Below are positions 7,678 to 16,150 of a stretch of 37,733 nt of DNA, piece after piece. Both the position numbers and the translations under genes were made by a program. The notes below the pieces were generated by a model, which saw nothing but the letters and a program-made list of their open reading frames with translations, had not been told where the DNA came from and did not search any database. Origin of the DNA: a bacterium (GTDB lineage: Bacteria; Verrucomicrobiota; Verrucomicrobiia; Limisphaerales; UBA11358); NCBI GenBank assembly GCA_021813325.1, contig JAKALA010000038.1, forward strand, positions 1 to 37,733. Reading direction: 5' to 3'. Positions within the stretch are counted from its first letter, which is position 1. Each line of letters starts with the position of its first letter.

Positions 7678-9696
7678 CTATTCACCATGCGAAACGTGTT
7701 TTTGGGTCAAAGCTTGCGCGAGATTTTTCTGAGCCTGTTCAAAATCGGGCTTCAACTGAGCTGCCTTTTGAAATTCAAATATGGCGGCATCCAATTGTTT
7801 ATATTGAAACAGAATGATGCCAAGATTGTTGTGCGCTTCGGCGTTGTTGGGTTCCAAGCGCAAAGTTTCTTGGTATTGGCAGGCGGCGGCCTGTAGCCGG
7901 CCCAGCTTAAAGAGCGCGTTGCCCAGATTGTAGTGGGCGCCGGCATGATCCGGGTTGAGCCGAACTGTTTCTTGATATTGTTGCAAGGCGGCGTCCGGCT
8001 GGCCGGCCTGGCTCAGTTCCACTCCCAGGTTGTAACACGCTTCGGCATTGGTTGGCTGCAAATGAAGGCAGTCCCGAAAAGCGGCGATCGCTTCGTTGAT
8101 CTGCCCAATTTTGCTAAACGCAATTCCCAAATCATAACGGGCCTGGGGATCGTCGGGCTTAAACCCGGCCGCCGCTTGAAATTGCGGAATGGCCTGTGGG
8201 AATTGAGCGTCCTTGAGGTAAAGCAAACCCAGATTGAAATGCGCCGCATAGGTTGGGCACAGGCGGATGGCGGTTTGGTATTGACTGATTGCCTCGGCGT
8301 CCTGACCCCGCTTTTCCAGGGCATAAGCCAGATTGTAGCAAATGGAATAATTGTCTCCGGCCACCGTCAGGGCACGGCGAAAAAGAGTTTCTCCGTCACG
8401 CCAATATCCGATTTGTCGATGCGTCAAAGCCAGACATGCCAGCAACGACACCGCCGCCCCCGGAATCAAAATCATCGGGCGGTGGCGCCATGAACCGCTC
8501 CATTCGCCGATTCCCCACACGAACATCACAAAGACGCCGATTGATGGAATGTAGGTGTAACGATCGGCCATCGCCTGGGTGCCAACTTGCACCAGACCGA
8601 TCACCGGCAACAATGTCACGCCGAACCACAACCAGCCAACCAGCAAATATGGCCGGCGTTGATGCCATCGAAATACCAAAACCGAAGCGCCCGCCAGCAG
8701 GATCGCCGCCAAACCAACCTTCCAAACCACCAACCGGCTTGGGTAGGGGTAAAACACAATCAAGTCCGACGGCCAGACCAACTTTTCGAGATAACGGCCA
8801 TACGCAATAACCGCATTTCCAACGCGCATGCCCAGTGGATACGCCTGAATGGTCCCGACCGACTCCCCCCGGCTCTGGGCGACAAAGGTGAGCACACCAT
8901 CAATCGCCGCCAGCAGTAAAAACGGAATTTTTTCGCACACGAATGGAACCAAATTTTTGATGGAAATCCCCTTGTTCTGCCACCGGTTCAGCGGCCAGAA
9001 ATCCAGCAGCAGCAATCCCAGCGGCCAGGTTACCAGCATCGGTTTGCTCATCAACCCGAGCGCAAAAAACATTAGGGAAAACCCGTAGCTGGAGTCCCGG
9101 CGAACATTTCGAAACAAACCGGTCCCTGCCGGACTCGGCGTGGCAACTTCAATTTTCCGAACATACTGGACGTAGCATATCAAGGCCAAGACTCCAAAAA
9201 ATGCGCTCAGGACGTCCTTGCGTTCAGCCACCCAGGCAACCGACTCCACATGGAGCGGATGCCAGCCGAACAACGCCGCCACCATAAAGCTCCGCCAGAT
9301 GGCTCCAGTTGCCCCGCGCAAAAATAAAAAAATCAGCACCGTGTCAACCGCATGGAACATCACGTTGACCAAGTGCGGACCCCATGTGTTCAGGCCAAAA
9401 AACTGACAATCCAACATGTGGGACATCCAGGTGATCGGGTGCCAGTTGGAGGCATATCCACTCACCAATGCCCATTGTAAATTGGCCAGCGTCCATCCCG
9501 TGGTCACATGCGAATTGCCCGCGACATAAAGCCCGTCATCGTAAACAAACCCATTCTTCAACGCCGGCCAATAAAGTAGCATTGTCACCAGTGCCAGCAA
9601 TGCGGCCAGCGTTCCCGGCAATAATTTTTTGCCGTCCGTTTTCCGGAAACCTGAAACCGGTTGAGCCGCCTTGGCCTTATTCAACAGCAAACGCAT
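7678..9696 (-). CDS. TMTC-like GT-C membrane protein with TPR tail
   Basis: This is a 672-residue integral membrane protein. The N-terminal two thirds have about ten hydrophobic segments. The first external loop carries FVYDDGLYV, where GT-C glycosyltransferases keep their acidic catalytic residues, followed by WHPITWMSHMLDCQFFG and WHPLHVESVAWVAERKDVLS, the signature of the TMTC/O-mannosyltransferase-like family. Residues from about 450 to the end are seven TPR units with repeated YNLG and NAEA motifs. Family members are thought to move sugars from a polyprenyl-linked donor onto exported proteins; the TPR part may bind the acceptor. The substrate is unknown. Confidence 0.85.
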   Translation of the reverse strand: MRLLLNKAKAAQPVSGFRKTDGKKLLPGTLAALLALVTMLLYWPALKNGFVYDDGLYVAGNSHVTTGWTLANLQWALVSGYASNWHPITWMSHMLDCQFFGLNTWGPHLVNVMFHAVDTVLIFLFLRGATGAIWRSFMVAALFGWHPLHVESVAWVAERKDVLSAFFGVLALICYVQYVRKIEVATPSPAGTGLFRNVRRDSSYGFSLMFFALGLMSKPMLVTWPLGLLLLDFWPLNRWQNKGISIKNLVPFVCEKIPFLLLAAIDGVLTFVAQSRGESVGTIQAYPLGMRVGNAVIAYGRYLEKLVWPSDLIVFYPYPSRLVVWKVGLAAILLAGASVLVFRWHQRRPYLLVGWLWFGVTLLPVIGLVQVGTQAMADRYTYIPSIGVFVMFVWGIGEWSGSWRHRPMILIPGAAVSLLACLALTHRQIGYWRDGETLFRRALTVAGDNYSICYNLAYALEKRGQDAEAISQYQTAIRLCPTYAAHFNLGLLYLKDAQFPQAIPQFQAAAGFKPDDPQARYDLGIAFSKIGQINEAIAAFRDCLHLQPTNAEACYNLGVELSQAGQPDAALQQYQETVRLNPDHAGAHYNLGNALFKLGRLQAAACQYQETLRLEPNNAEAHNNLGIILFQYKQLDAAIFEFQKAAQLKPDFEQAQKNLAQALTQKHVSHGE

Positions 9697-9796
9697 AGAA
9701 TTTCACGACTTTGGAAAACAAATGTAGCATGGTTTCAGGCCGATAAAGTTGCCGGCTGTGAAAACCGCAACAAAGTCATTGCCGGGATTGGAAAAT

Positions 9797-10777
9797 TCAA
9801 CTTGCACAAGAATGGATGATTTTCAAGGCCGAAGCTTTCACCGCCTCCGCCAACTTCCCGGGCTTTAAAACGCGTGCCTCTCCGCCCCAGCTCAACACCC
9901 AGCGTTCCACTTCGGCCAGACTGGACAGGCTCAGGCTCAGTTCCACCCCGCCGTCTTTCAAATCACGCAAGGCCTGTGAATCATGCCATTTTTTTTCCCG
10001 AATGTAATCGGCGGCGCGGGGGGTGAACCGCAAAACCACCTCGTATTTCTCGTGCCCGGCATGCACCCCGAAGCTGTCGCGCAACCGCTGCTCCAACGAA
10101 AATTTTCGCGACCGCTCGAAGGTTTTCCCGGTGCGCTTTGCGGATTGAATCCGCGCGGGCGCAAAGGTGCGAAGATCCTTTCGCGCATGATCAAAGGCGA
10201 AGAGAAACCATTCGCCGTTGATATTTGCCAGGTGATACGGATCAATGATGCGCGTTTCAGCAGCCTGACCGGGCTTGCGGTAGCTCAACTCCAATTGCTG
10301 CCGCTGCGAAACCGCCTTGGCCAGCGCATCAAAAATTTCCAGATTTAGAATCGGCTCGGCGCGGGTGCGGAAAGAAATGGTTTGTTCGATGTCTGCCAGA
10401 TTCAGGGAAATGGTGTCCGGCAGGGCCTGCTCCATTTTTCGAATGGCGGAGAGCAGCGGCTTTTCAAAACTGGTGCCGCGATATTGCTGGAGCGCTTTTT
10501 CCGCCACCACCAGAGCGAAAATTTCGCCCTCGGTAATTTGCAGAGTGGGAAAGGCGTTTACTTCGGAGGTGTAGTAAAATCCCTTGCGCGCGGGGTCATA
10601 CGCCAGCGGCAAATTGAGCCGGTCGCGCATGAATTCCAGGTCGCGATGGATGGTTTTGGAAGCGACCTCGATTTCCCGAGCCAGCGCCGGGGCCGTGGGA
10701 TATTTACCCGCCTGGATTGCCTGATGAATCCGGAGCATCCGCTCCAGCGGCGGCCGCGAAGTGGGCACCGGATTCAT
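9797..10777 (-). CDS. WYL-domain transcriptional regulator
   Basis: This is a 326-residue YafY-type regulator. An N-terminal winged helix-turn-helix (about 12-70, with ALAREIEVASKTIHRDLEFM) is followed by the WYL effector domain (about 140-215, with GEWFLFAFDHARKDLRTF and ARIQ) and the C-terminal WCX-like region. Such proteins often sense nucleic acid or nucleotide ligands and control DNA-damage, defence or metabolic genes. The ATG lies only 9 bases after the rho stop on the same strand, so it is probably co-transcribed with rho. Its targets are unknown. Confidence 0.88.
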   Translation of the reverse strand: MNPVPTSRPPLERMLRIHQAIQAGKYPTAPALAREIEVASKTIHRDLEFMRDRLNLPLAYDPARKGFYYTSEVNAFPTLQITEGEIFALVVAEKALQQYRGTSFEKPLLSAIRKMEQALPDTISLNLADIEQTISFRTRAEPILNLEIFDALAKAVSQRQQLELSYRKPGQAAETRIIDPYHLANINGEWFLFAFDHARKDLRTFAPARIQSAKRTGKTFERSRKFSLEQRLRDSFGVHAGHEKYEVVLRFTPRAADYIREKKWHDSQALRDLKDGGVELSLSLSSLAEVERWVLSWGGEARVLKPGKLAEAVKASALKIIHSCAS

Positions 10778-10786
10778 CGGAAAAGG

Positions 10787-11935
10787 TTACGATCCCTTGT
10801 CCAGCTTGGTCAGCAGATCCTCGTTGGTCCGATGCTTCTTGAGCGCAGCCGTCAGGGTTTCCATCGCCTCGATGGGATTCAAATCCACCATGGTGCGACG
10901 GAGCTTGCGAATGGCATCAATGTGTTTCGGCGGGAATAATTTTTCTTCCTTGCGCGTGCCGCTCTTGGGAATGTCAATCGCCGGATACAAACGGCGGTCG
11001 GAAAGTTTGCGGTCCAAAATCAATTCCATGTTACCCGTGCCTTTGAATTCCTGGAAAATCAGCTCGTCCATGCGCGAGCCGGTATCAATGAGCGCCGTGG
11101 CGATGATCGTGAGCGAACCGCCATTCTCAATCTTGCGGGCGGAGGCAAACATTTTGCGGGGAATTTCCAAGGCGCGGGCGTCCACACCGCCGGACATGGT
11201 GCGGCCGCTGCCGCCGTGGGCGCTGTTGTAAGCGCGAGCAATGCGGGTCAATGAATCCATCAGCACGAAAACGTCCTTGCCGGATTCCACCAACCGCCGG
11301 CACCGCTCGATCATGAAACGGGACAGCCGCACGTGCGTTTCGATTTCCATGTCGTTGGAGGAGGCGACAACTTCGGCCTTCACTGAGCGCTGAAAATCGG
11401 TGACTTCTTCGGGACGCTCGTCAATCAACAGCACCAAGGCATGCACCTCGGGATGATTGGTCGTCACGGCGTTGCAAATCTGCTTGAGGATGGTGGTTTT
11501 GCCGGTGCGCGGCGGCGCGACAATCAATCCGCGCGTGCCTTTGCCGATGGGCGTCACCAAATCAATGACGCGGGTTTCAATCAAATCCGGCGTGGTTTCC
11601 AGGTTGAATTTTTCAATCGGATCAATCGAAGTTAAATTCTCAAAGCGCACCGCTTTGGTGTAATCCTGAAATGGCATTTCGTTGACCTTGTCCACCGCCT
11701 TGAGCTGGGGACTGGTGCCGCGATGCGGCGGCTGGGTTGGCCCCTCAATGAAACTTCCCTCGCGCAAGTAGCTGCGGCGGATGGTGTCAGGCGTTACAAA
11801 AATATCCGTAGGCTTGGGATGAAAATGGTTCTGGGCCGTGCGGAGAAACCCAAAACCCTTCTCAGAGATTTCAAGATAGCCACAGCCGTAATTGGGGTTA
11901 ACGGCCTTGTCGCCGTTAGCTTGCGTGTCGTTCAT
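10787..11935 (-). CDS. rho: transcription termination factor Rho
   Basis: This is a 382-residue hexameric RNA helicase that ends transcription. The N-terminal cold-shock-like RNA-binding domain is visible as GYLEISEKGFGFLR and DIFVTPDTIRR (about 20-54). The ATPase domain has the Walker A APPRTGKTT (140-148), Walker B region LVLLIDERPEEVTDF, and SGGVDARAL, RMDELIFQEFKGTGN and LDRKLSDRRLYPAID. The long charged N-terminal extension of some Rho proteins is absent. The WYL regulator follows immediately. There is no obvious Shine-Dalgarno sequence. Confidence 0.97.
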   Translation of the reverse strand: MNDTQANGDKAVNPNYGCGYLEISEKGFGFLRTAQNHFHPKPTDIFVTPDTIRRSYLREGSFIEGPTQPPHRGTSPQLKAVDKVNEMPFQDYTKAVRFENLTSIDPIEKFNLETTPDLIETRVIDLVTPIGKGTRGLIVAPPRTGKTTILKQICNAVTTNHPEVHALVLLIDERPEEVTDFQRSVKAEVVASSNDMEIETHVRLSRFMIERCRRLVESGKDVFVLMDSLTRIARAYNSAHGGSGRTMSGGVDARALEIPRKMFASARKIENGGSLTIIATALIDTGSRMDELIFQEFKGTGNMELILDRKLSDRRLYPAIDIPKSGTRKEEKLFPPKHIDAIRKLRRTMVDLNPIEAMETLTAALKKHRTNEDLLTKLDKGS

Positions 11936-12090
11936 AAACGTTAATTCGCCGAAGGCTGAAACCCTTCCGAATAATTGCTGGAAAAGTGAATTTTAGAAAA
12001 ACGTTAGCGGCACCAAACCGCGAACTGGAACCTTCGACGGATGGTTAATTAATGCCAAACCCGCAAAAAAGCAATAAGTATTTTCGGCCC

Positions 12091-12136
12091 GCTAAAACAA
12101 AAAGGCGCGCCAATTCTATCAAAATTGACGCGCCAA
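12091..12136 (-). terminator. terminator of cysK
   Basis: The stem pairs GGCGCG (12104-12109) and CAATT (12111-12115) with AATTG (12123-12127) and CGCGCC (12129-12134), with a single mismatch between the blocks. It is followed on the minus strand by TTTTTGTTTT. It lies 17 bases after the cysK stop. Confidence 0.88.
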
Positions 12137-12151
12137 AAGGGTTTAAAAAGT

Positions 12152-13135
12152 TCAACCGCCCACTTCAGCCCGCGCTTCCGCCGCCAGCGCCGTGCTGAGA
12201 TAACGCTCACCCGTCGAACAGGCTACGGTAACAATAGTTTTGCCTTTGTTCTCCGGACGTTTGGCAACTTCAATCGCAGCCACCACGTTGGCCCCCGTGG
12301 AAATCCCCACCAAAATGCCTTCCTCTTTGGCCAGCCGGCGCGCCATGGCGAAGGCATCATCGTTCGTGACTTGGATACACTCAATGATTTGTGGATTGCC
12401 CGAGGCATCCTTCAAATGGAGATTTTTGGGCACAAAGCCCGCGCCCGTTCCCTGAATTTTATGCGGGCCGGGTTTCACGGGCTGGCCCGCCAAAGTTTGC
12501 GAAATCACGGGGGAATCTTTCGGTTCAACGGCGATGGCTTGAAAGGCTGGTTTTTTGTTTTTGATGACCTCAGTTACTCCCGTGAGTGTTCCGCCGGTGC
12601 CAACGGCAGAAATAAAGATGTCAACCTGACCGTCAGTATCTTCCCAAATTTCAACCGCCGTCGTCTTGGAATGAATGGCCGGGTTTGCCGGATTTTCGAA
12701 CTGCTGCGGAATCCATGAGTCGGCCGTTTCTTTGGCGATGGCCTCCGCGCGAGCGATGGCGCCCTTCATGCCCTCGGCGCCCGGAGTCAGCACCAGCTTG
12801 GCCCCCAGCATGGCCAGCAAGGTGCGTCGCTCCAGCGACATGGTCTCGGGCATGGTGAGAATCAACTTGTAACCCTTGGCCGCCGCCACAAATGCCAGGG
12901 CAATTCCCGTGTTGCCGCTGGTCGGCTCGATGATCGTGGTATTTTTGTTTATAACGCCCCGCTTTTCGGCGTCTTCAATCATCGCGGCGCCGATACGATC
13001 CTTGACGCTGCTCAACGGATTAAAAAACTCGCATTTGAGCAGGACTGTCGCATCCGCACCCGCAGTGACTTTATTGAGCTTAACAAGCGGTGTTCGTCCG
13101 ACGGTTTCAACGATGTTATTGTAGATGCGTCCCAT
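12152..13135 (-). CDS. cysK: cysteine synthase (O-acetylserine sulfhydrylase)
   Basis: This 327-residue PLP enzyme makes cysteine from O-acetylserine and sulfide. It starts [13 protein letters not shown]. Visible signatures are NPLSSVKDR with the PLP-binding Lys (about 45), the substrate loop [11 protein letters not shown], the phosphate-binding [10 protein letters not shown], and [11 protein letters not shown]. The frame continues upstream to a TTG at 13174, but the ATG at 13135 matches the family N-terminus. A strong terminator follows. The candidate large RNA ends about 165 bases upstream in the same direction. Confidence 0.95.
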   Translation of the reverse strand: MGRIYNNIVETVGRTPLVKLNKVTAGADATVLLKCEFFNPLSSVKDRIGAAMIEDAEKRGVINKNTTIIEPTSGNTGIALAFVAAAKGYKLILTMPETMSLERRTLLAMLGAKLVLTPGAEGMKGAIARAEAIAKETADSWIPQQFENPANPAIHSKTTAVEIWEDTDGQVDIFISAVGTGGTLTGVTEVIKNKKPAFQAIAVEPKDSPVISQTLAGQPVKPGPHKIQGTGAGFVPKNLHLKDASGNPQIIECIQVTNDDAFAMARRLAKEEGILVGISTGANVVAAIEVAKRPENKGKTIVTVACSTGERYLSTALAAEARAEVGG

Positions 13136-13298
13136 AATAATGTTTGATTGAATGATTAAGCTGCTTGTTTGCAATCTTGGCTAAAAGATACTGTCCGGCA
13201 AGTATTAATTCTGTTGGAAAATTTGAACGGGGCGTCGGAATGGCGATGCCGCTGAAATTCCGGGGCATTCCCAAACAATCGATTGAGCCGTTCACGCT

Positions 13299-13341
13299 TA
13301 AAACAATAAGTCCCTGCCCAACCTTTCGGTCAGACAGGGAC
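13299..13341 (-). terminator. minus-strand terminator closing the large RNA candidate
   Basis: The outer stem GTCCCTG (13310-13316) pairs with CAGGGAC (13335-13341). Inside, on the minus strand, ACC-GAAA-GGT forms a GNRA-capped helix. It is followed on the minus strand by TTATTGTTTT. No protein gene ends here, so it appears to terminate the structured transcript upstream. Confidence 0.8.
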
Positions 13342-14130
13342 AAATGGGGGATGGGAGTTCGCCAAGCTCTCTTTCCCGTGCCAGCATTGGGCGCTCCCTT
13401 TTCAGGGGCTGCTGGATTCCCGACGCCATTCTCCACGGCAAGCGGAGTTGCCGGCCTCGTAGCAGGGCCGTCCGGCGGCTTGCGCCGCGCGGATTTCGAG
13501 TGAGGCTTTTCAGCTCGCTTCGGCTGATGGTTGCGCCACCGGCTTACGAACCAGGTCAAGACACGCCTGCGATGCGTGTTCGCGTCTTGACCACTGGCCC
13601 CGGGTCAGCCACCGCTTTTGACGGTGCGTTCGCCCTTGGCCACGGGTCTCGCCTCTTCTCTCTCACGTTGCTTTTTTCTCACAGTCCAGCGGTGTCGTTT
13701 TTAACATCGCCGGCTCTTGGAAGTTTTTCACGGAACCTGCCAAGTTCCCGTGTTCTCCCCGATACGCACGCTCCTTTTGTCCGCCTTTCGGCGTTTTTCG
13801 CTGGGCGGTAATGATTGGATTCAAATCCGCCAGAGCCATCCGCACCGTGCTGATCCACAGTAGCAACTGATCACCCTCTGGATGACTGCGATTCGCTCAT
13901 GCCTGAAACCGGCTTGAACTACTTGACTCAGCTTGAAGTGGTTTCTTTTCACTTCTTGCTGCCGAGTCCCTCATTCGCATTTAACGGTGTGCGAACACCG
14001 TCAGAGGAACTGGTGAATTCTGCCTCCGTCGCGCCTGATGGCGCGGGTTGGAGGAGTCGGAGCAACCAGCCTGATCCGACTTTTCCCCAGTCACCTGGGA
14101 TTATCCTGTAACGAACAACTTTGCTTTTAC
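13300..14130 (-). ncRNA. candidate large structured non-coding RNA
   Basis: About 800 bases with no supported gene but a dense series of perfect short hairpins. Plus-strand stem limits are: 13381-13415 (CCAGCA/TGCTGG enclosing CCC/GGG), 13436-13453, 13475-13488 (GCGGC stem, GCAA loop on the minus strand), 13554-13592 (GGTCAAGA/TCTTGACC enclosing CACGC/GCGTG), 13610-13626, 13729-13752, 13782-13793 (CGCC stem, GAAA loop), 13984-14001, 14030-14045, 14056-14080 and 14086-14099. The GNRA loops and the terminator at 13299-13341 all point to the minus strand. AT-rich DNA at about 14150-14230 could hold the promoter. I found no RNase P, tmRNA, SRP or group II domain V signature. The family is unknown to me. 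Confidence 0.6.
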
Positions 14131-14810
14131 CCGCCGCTGCCCGCTACGTTCTTTCAATGAACTGAAATAATATTAACACGAATTCAAAATTTGCCCATCA
14201 ATTGATATACACCGGTTGTTCACCAATCAAACTGATTTGCCCTTTTCCATCCATCCGGGAAAAATCAGGGGGGATTAAGAAATTTCCGCGCTCCTGATCC
14301 AACCTTATTCACCGGCAAAGTCATGTTGAAAATTCCGTTGTGAACAAGTTCCCAACCGCGCTTTGAATAATTTGATAAAAAAACGAACCGATAGATCGCC
14401 ATTTACATAACTGGGAAATTTGTCACAAGCTTCGGAAAGCGACGATGGCCGGTCGGATGTTGTCGAAGCCCAGGCCAACCATGACGCCAGCCTTGCCGGC
14501 AGGACGTGGGCGCCCAGCGTCGGCAGATCGGCATCCCTACAGCCCTAACCCAAAGTCGCGGAGCGCACGGCGGCGGGCACAACCCGGTGGGCTTTCCTTG
14601 CCACCCCGCGACTGGCAGAAAACGGTTTGTTCAGCGAGGCTTCCGGTGAACCGCCGAAACCAGCACACGAACCGTTTGTGCCCCCATTCCCAATTCGCCT
14701 TTCGGGCTTAGCAGGCGATCTGCTGCAAATTGATTTGAGATTGTTTGTCCCGCGTCAAGCAATCGGCAATCCTGGTGCTTGAGGTTGCTCAATGCCATTA
14801 AGTTTCCCGA
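14131..14810. other. gene-free region, probably decayed DNA
   Basis: About 680 bases. The first 100 are AT-rich and may carry the promoter of the large RNA. The remainder (about 14440-14720) is GC-richer with broken frames on both strands and no motif I recognise. It sits downstream of the truncated ABC exporter and may be the debris of a larger lost region. Confidence 0.4.
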
Positions 14811-15071
14811 TCATTTAATCAAGAGCTTTGTAACGCACCCAATGGCAAACTCCGCTGGATCTGATCTCGCCGCCAGATTGCGCGGTGAGTTTCGAGTAAG
14901 CGGCAAACTCAGCAAACTACCGGTGAACAGTGATACCAAGGCCGCGGAAAAGCGCAGTCGATAAGGCCGCAAATACCGGAACAATTCCAGCGCCTGCCGG
15001 AGCGATTCCCGGTTCAGCTTGGTTTTGGGAAGCTCCACTCCAGCCCGGTCATTGCGTGAGTAACGCGCCAT
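14811..15071 (-). pseudogene. truncated ABC exporter (permease-ATPase) N-terminus
   Basis: The 86-codon frame begins with about 57 residues typical of the start of MsbA/LmrA-type ABC exporters: LRQALELFRYLRPYRLRF leading into the first membrane segment ALVSLFTGSLLSL. After that the sequence loses the family pattern and stops. Five further membrane segments and the ATP-binding domain are absent, and I cannot find them in the following 600 bases. It lies in line with the two minus-strand genes upstream, so it probably was the last gene of that group before a deletion. Confidence 0.6.
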
Positions 15072-15113
15072 TGGGCGATGTTAGCGAATGGCGCATTCAT
15101 GGCGAGTCTGGAG

Positions 15114-15662
15114 TCAATCGGAGGAAATTCCCAACAGTTGACCGGCAGGCTCCTTGGTCGGGTCCCAATATTTGATGGCGCGAATGCGCCGGTCGGAGCC
15201 GAGTTCCAATACGGTGACCCGATTGGCTTGCAGCGGAAAATTCTGGAGCATGGCCGCGGAATCAACCAGACCAACGCGGTGAGGATATTTCCGCATTTTT
15301 GGGAAAGCAAACCAACGGGCAACCGCCGGCATTTTGTGAATGTCCATCACAAAACAGGCTTGATGCTTCTCGAGAAATCCACCACCAGCCACCGTGAACT
15401 GCTGATTGGCAGAGGTGGCGCAGGCTCGTTCCACCGCAATGAGCAGATACCGGACGCCATTGGTAAAAATTAATTCTTTGCCAAATTGATCTTTGACGAC
15501 AATCACCGGCGCGAGATCGCCCACAACTAATTGAGCAGCGTGAGCAGAGAAGTTAAACAAGCTTGTGCCCAGCACCAGCGCCAGACAAAGGCGTCGGAAC
15601 AGGATCAAAGGATTAAACAGCTTGAACCCAATCACACCGCAGTTAGACGCTGATGTCTTCAT
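15114..15662 (-). CDS. exported protein, possible thioredoxin fold, unknown function
   Basis: This is a 182-residue protein with a signal peptide or anchor (hydrophobic about 24-42, ending AHA-A). The mature part starts VVGDLAPVIVVKDQFGKEL, reminiscent of peroxiredoxin/AhpC-like proteins, then GVRYLLIAVERACATSANQQ. The CxxC or peroxidatic Cys of that fold is not in place, so catalysis by the usual route is unlikely. The C-terminal part (KYPHRVGLVDSA, VTVLELGSDRRIRAIKYWD) fits the later strands of the fold. Its start overlaps the end of the deaminase gene by 20 bases, implying translational coupling. Confidence 0.6.
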   Translation of the reverse strand: MKTSASNCGVIGFKLFNPLILFRRLCLALVLGTSLFNFSAHAAQLVVGDLAPVIVVKDQFGKELIFTNGVRYLLIAVERACATSANQQFTVAGGGFLEKHQACFVMDIHKMPAVARWFAFPKMRKYPHRVGLVDSAAMLQNFPLQANRVTVLELGSDRRIRAIKYWDPTKEPAGQLLGISSD

Positions 15663-16080
15663 TCCATAATTCCGGCCGGGCTTTGATGAAATCCCGCATC
15701 ATCCGAATGCAAGCCGGATCATTAAGAATCTCCAGTTGGACACCTTGAGAGCGGACATAATTTTCCGGCCCCTGAAACGTCACGTTTTCGCCAATGACAA
15801 TGCGCGGAATTTTGTAAAGCAACGCGGCACCGCTGCACATGGGACAGGGCGACAAGGTGGAATACAAGATGCAACGGGCATAAACGGACGCCTTGAGGCG
15901 ACCGGCGTTTTCGAGGCAGTTCATCTCGGCATGATGAATCACACTGCCGTGTTGCACTCGCTGATTATGACCGCGGCCGATGATTTTCCCATCCAGCACC
16001 AAGATTGATCCGATGGGAATTCCCCCCGCAGCGAGTCCTTTGCGGGCTTCATCCATGGCGGCTTGAAGAAACGGGTCCAT
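15643..16080 (-). CDS. cytosine deaminase, FCY1-like
   Basis: This is a 145-residue zinc deaminase. The zinc site is HAE (H50, E52) and PCPMC (C79, C82). The flanking sequence is close to yeast cytosine deaminase Fcy1 as I remember it: GRGHN, LENAGRL, LYSTLSPCPMCSGA, YKIPRIVIGENV, and an ending with RPELWNEDI. TadA-type tRNA deaminases lack this C-terminal pattern. The likely reaction is cytosine to uracil in pyrimidine salvage. The bacterial codA product is an unrelated, larger amidohydrolase, so this is the eukaryote-like solution. Guanine deaminase or another nucleoside deaminase remains possible. Confidence 0.82.
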   Translation of the reverse strand: MDPFLQAAMDEARKGLAAGGIPIGSILVLDGKIIGRGHNQRVQHGSVIHHAEMNCLENAGRLKASVYARCILYSTLSPCPMCSGAALLYKIPRIVIGENVTFQGPENYVRSQGVQLEILNDPACIRMMRDFIKARPELWNEDISV

Positions 16081-16150
16081 TTTTCACTCCACACTGCACC
16101 GGCTCGGCTTGGAAGCAAGTGCAAAGATTTCCCAAGACCCCGTGTCGTTG

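Noticed and set aside
13136-13300. Riboswitch upstream of cysK (for example SAM-type)
   Set aside because: I could not find the conserved core of any known sulfur-related riboswitch in the 165 bases before the start.
13344-13811. Long plus- and minus-strand frames across the large RNA candidate
   Set aside because: Composition is Arg/Ser/Pro-rich, no domain is recognisable, and the hairpins with GNRA loops explain the sequence better.
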